A stretch of 64,000 nt of DNA. Source: Chitinophaga parva (lineage in GTDB: Bacteria; Bacteroidota; Bacteroidia; Chitinophagales; Chitinophagaceae). Numbering within the stretch: position 1 is the first letter of the stretch; each line of letters starts with the position of its first letter. The notes under the pieces were generated by a model. That model searched no databases. It was not told where the DNA came from and saw nothing but the letters and a program-made list of their open reading frames with translations. The translations under genes were made by a program, and so were the position numbers. The stretch spans positions 930,001 through 994,000 of the forward strand of contig NZ_QCYK01000002.1 of assembly GCF_003071345.1 (NCBI RefSeq). The letters are read 5' to 3'. This document shows positions 63,877 through 64,000 of this stretch, in pieces.

Positions 63877-64000
63877 GTGCGCCCTGCATTCCCCGGGGAC
63901 TGCCCGCCCGGCCGCTGCCGGTGTCAATAATTTAACCTTTCTTTATACCACCAGGCAACTCCTTTTTTATATCTTGACCTGCGAATAAACCCGCCCCGTA
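63877..64000. other. Right-edge intergenic sequence
   Basis: No gene or motif was recognised in the last 124 bp. It is AT-rich near 63930-63980 and may be the upstream region of a gene beyond the window. Confidence 0.4.

Noticed and set aside
1..64000. CRISPR arrays, tRNA/rRNA genes, prophage or insertion sequences
   Set aside because: No regular repeat-spacer array, tRNA-like cloverleaf, transposase or integrase was found while reading; the only tandem repeat of note is the 71-bp unit at 28011.

Overview
The window reads as chromosome of a member of the Bacteroidota, most likely Chitinophagaceae (Chitinophaga-like). This rests on SusC/SusD pairs, a DUF6377-type regulator, OMP beta-barrel and FtsX-type permease families typical of the phylum, weak or absent Shine-Dalgarno sites, a few TAnnTTTG-like -7 promoter boxes, and moderately GC-rich, evenly composed coding sequence. 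No rRNA, tRNA, CRISPR array, integrase or insertion sequence was recognised.

Positions 1-6.8 kb hold the tail of a VgrG spike gene, a 448-residue protein of unknown family, a 1346-residue Rhs protein with an HNH/Endo VII-like C-terminal toxin, a SUKH-type immunity gene and a further small protein: a type VI secretion effector module. From 6.8 to 10 kb are single-gene units: a di-haem c-type cytochrome, an aldo/keto reductase, a Tat-exported Dabb protein and a DUF4349 lipoprotein. From 10.2 to 15.9 kb lies a jetA-jetB-jetC (Wadjet / MksFEB condensin) operon that lacks the nuclease subunit jetD; an SDR reductase occupies the place where jetD is often found. An orphan Imm51 immunity gene and dinB follow on the minus strand. 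The first 18 kb is thus rich in competition, defence and damage-tolerance functions.

From 18.8 to 34.9 kb is an exopolysaccharide locus of the Wzx/Wzy type. Wza export lipoprotein, Wzc-type tyrosine kinase, flippase, methyltransferases, glycosyltransferases and a Wzy-like polymerase are packed with stop-start overlaps. A 71-bp tandem repeat interrupts this chain, followed by an FkbM methyltransferase, the priming phosphoglycosyl transferase, a WcaI-like glycosyltransferase, an acyltransferase and two more methyltransferase-like genes. Four FkbM-type genes in one locus is notable.

From 35 to 41 kb are a membrane protein, a sodium:solute symporter, an L,D-transpeptidase-like protein and a siderophore-type TonB receptor. 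From 41.2 to 54.5 kb is a polysaccharide utilisation locus: DUF6377 regulator, SusC, SusD, a GH71/99-like hydrolase, a GH31 alpha-glycosidase, and a convergent nucleotidyltransferase-lacI pair with palindromic operator-like sites. A plausible scheme is capture of an alpha-linked glycan by SusCD, endo-cleavage by the GH99-like enzyme and trimming by GH31. The last 9 kb carry a class II cyclic-nucleotide phosphodiesterase, an FtsX/MacB-type permease, an outer-membrane beta-barrel protein, a GH78 alpha-rhamnosidase-like enzyme and a HAD hydrolase.

All assignments come from reading translated sequence and motifs by eye; no database search was run.
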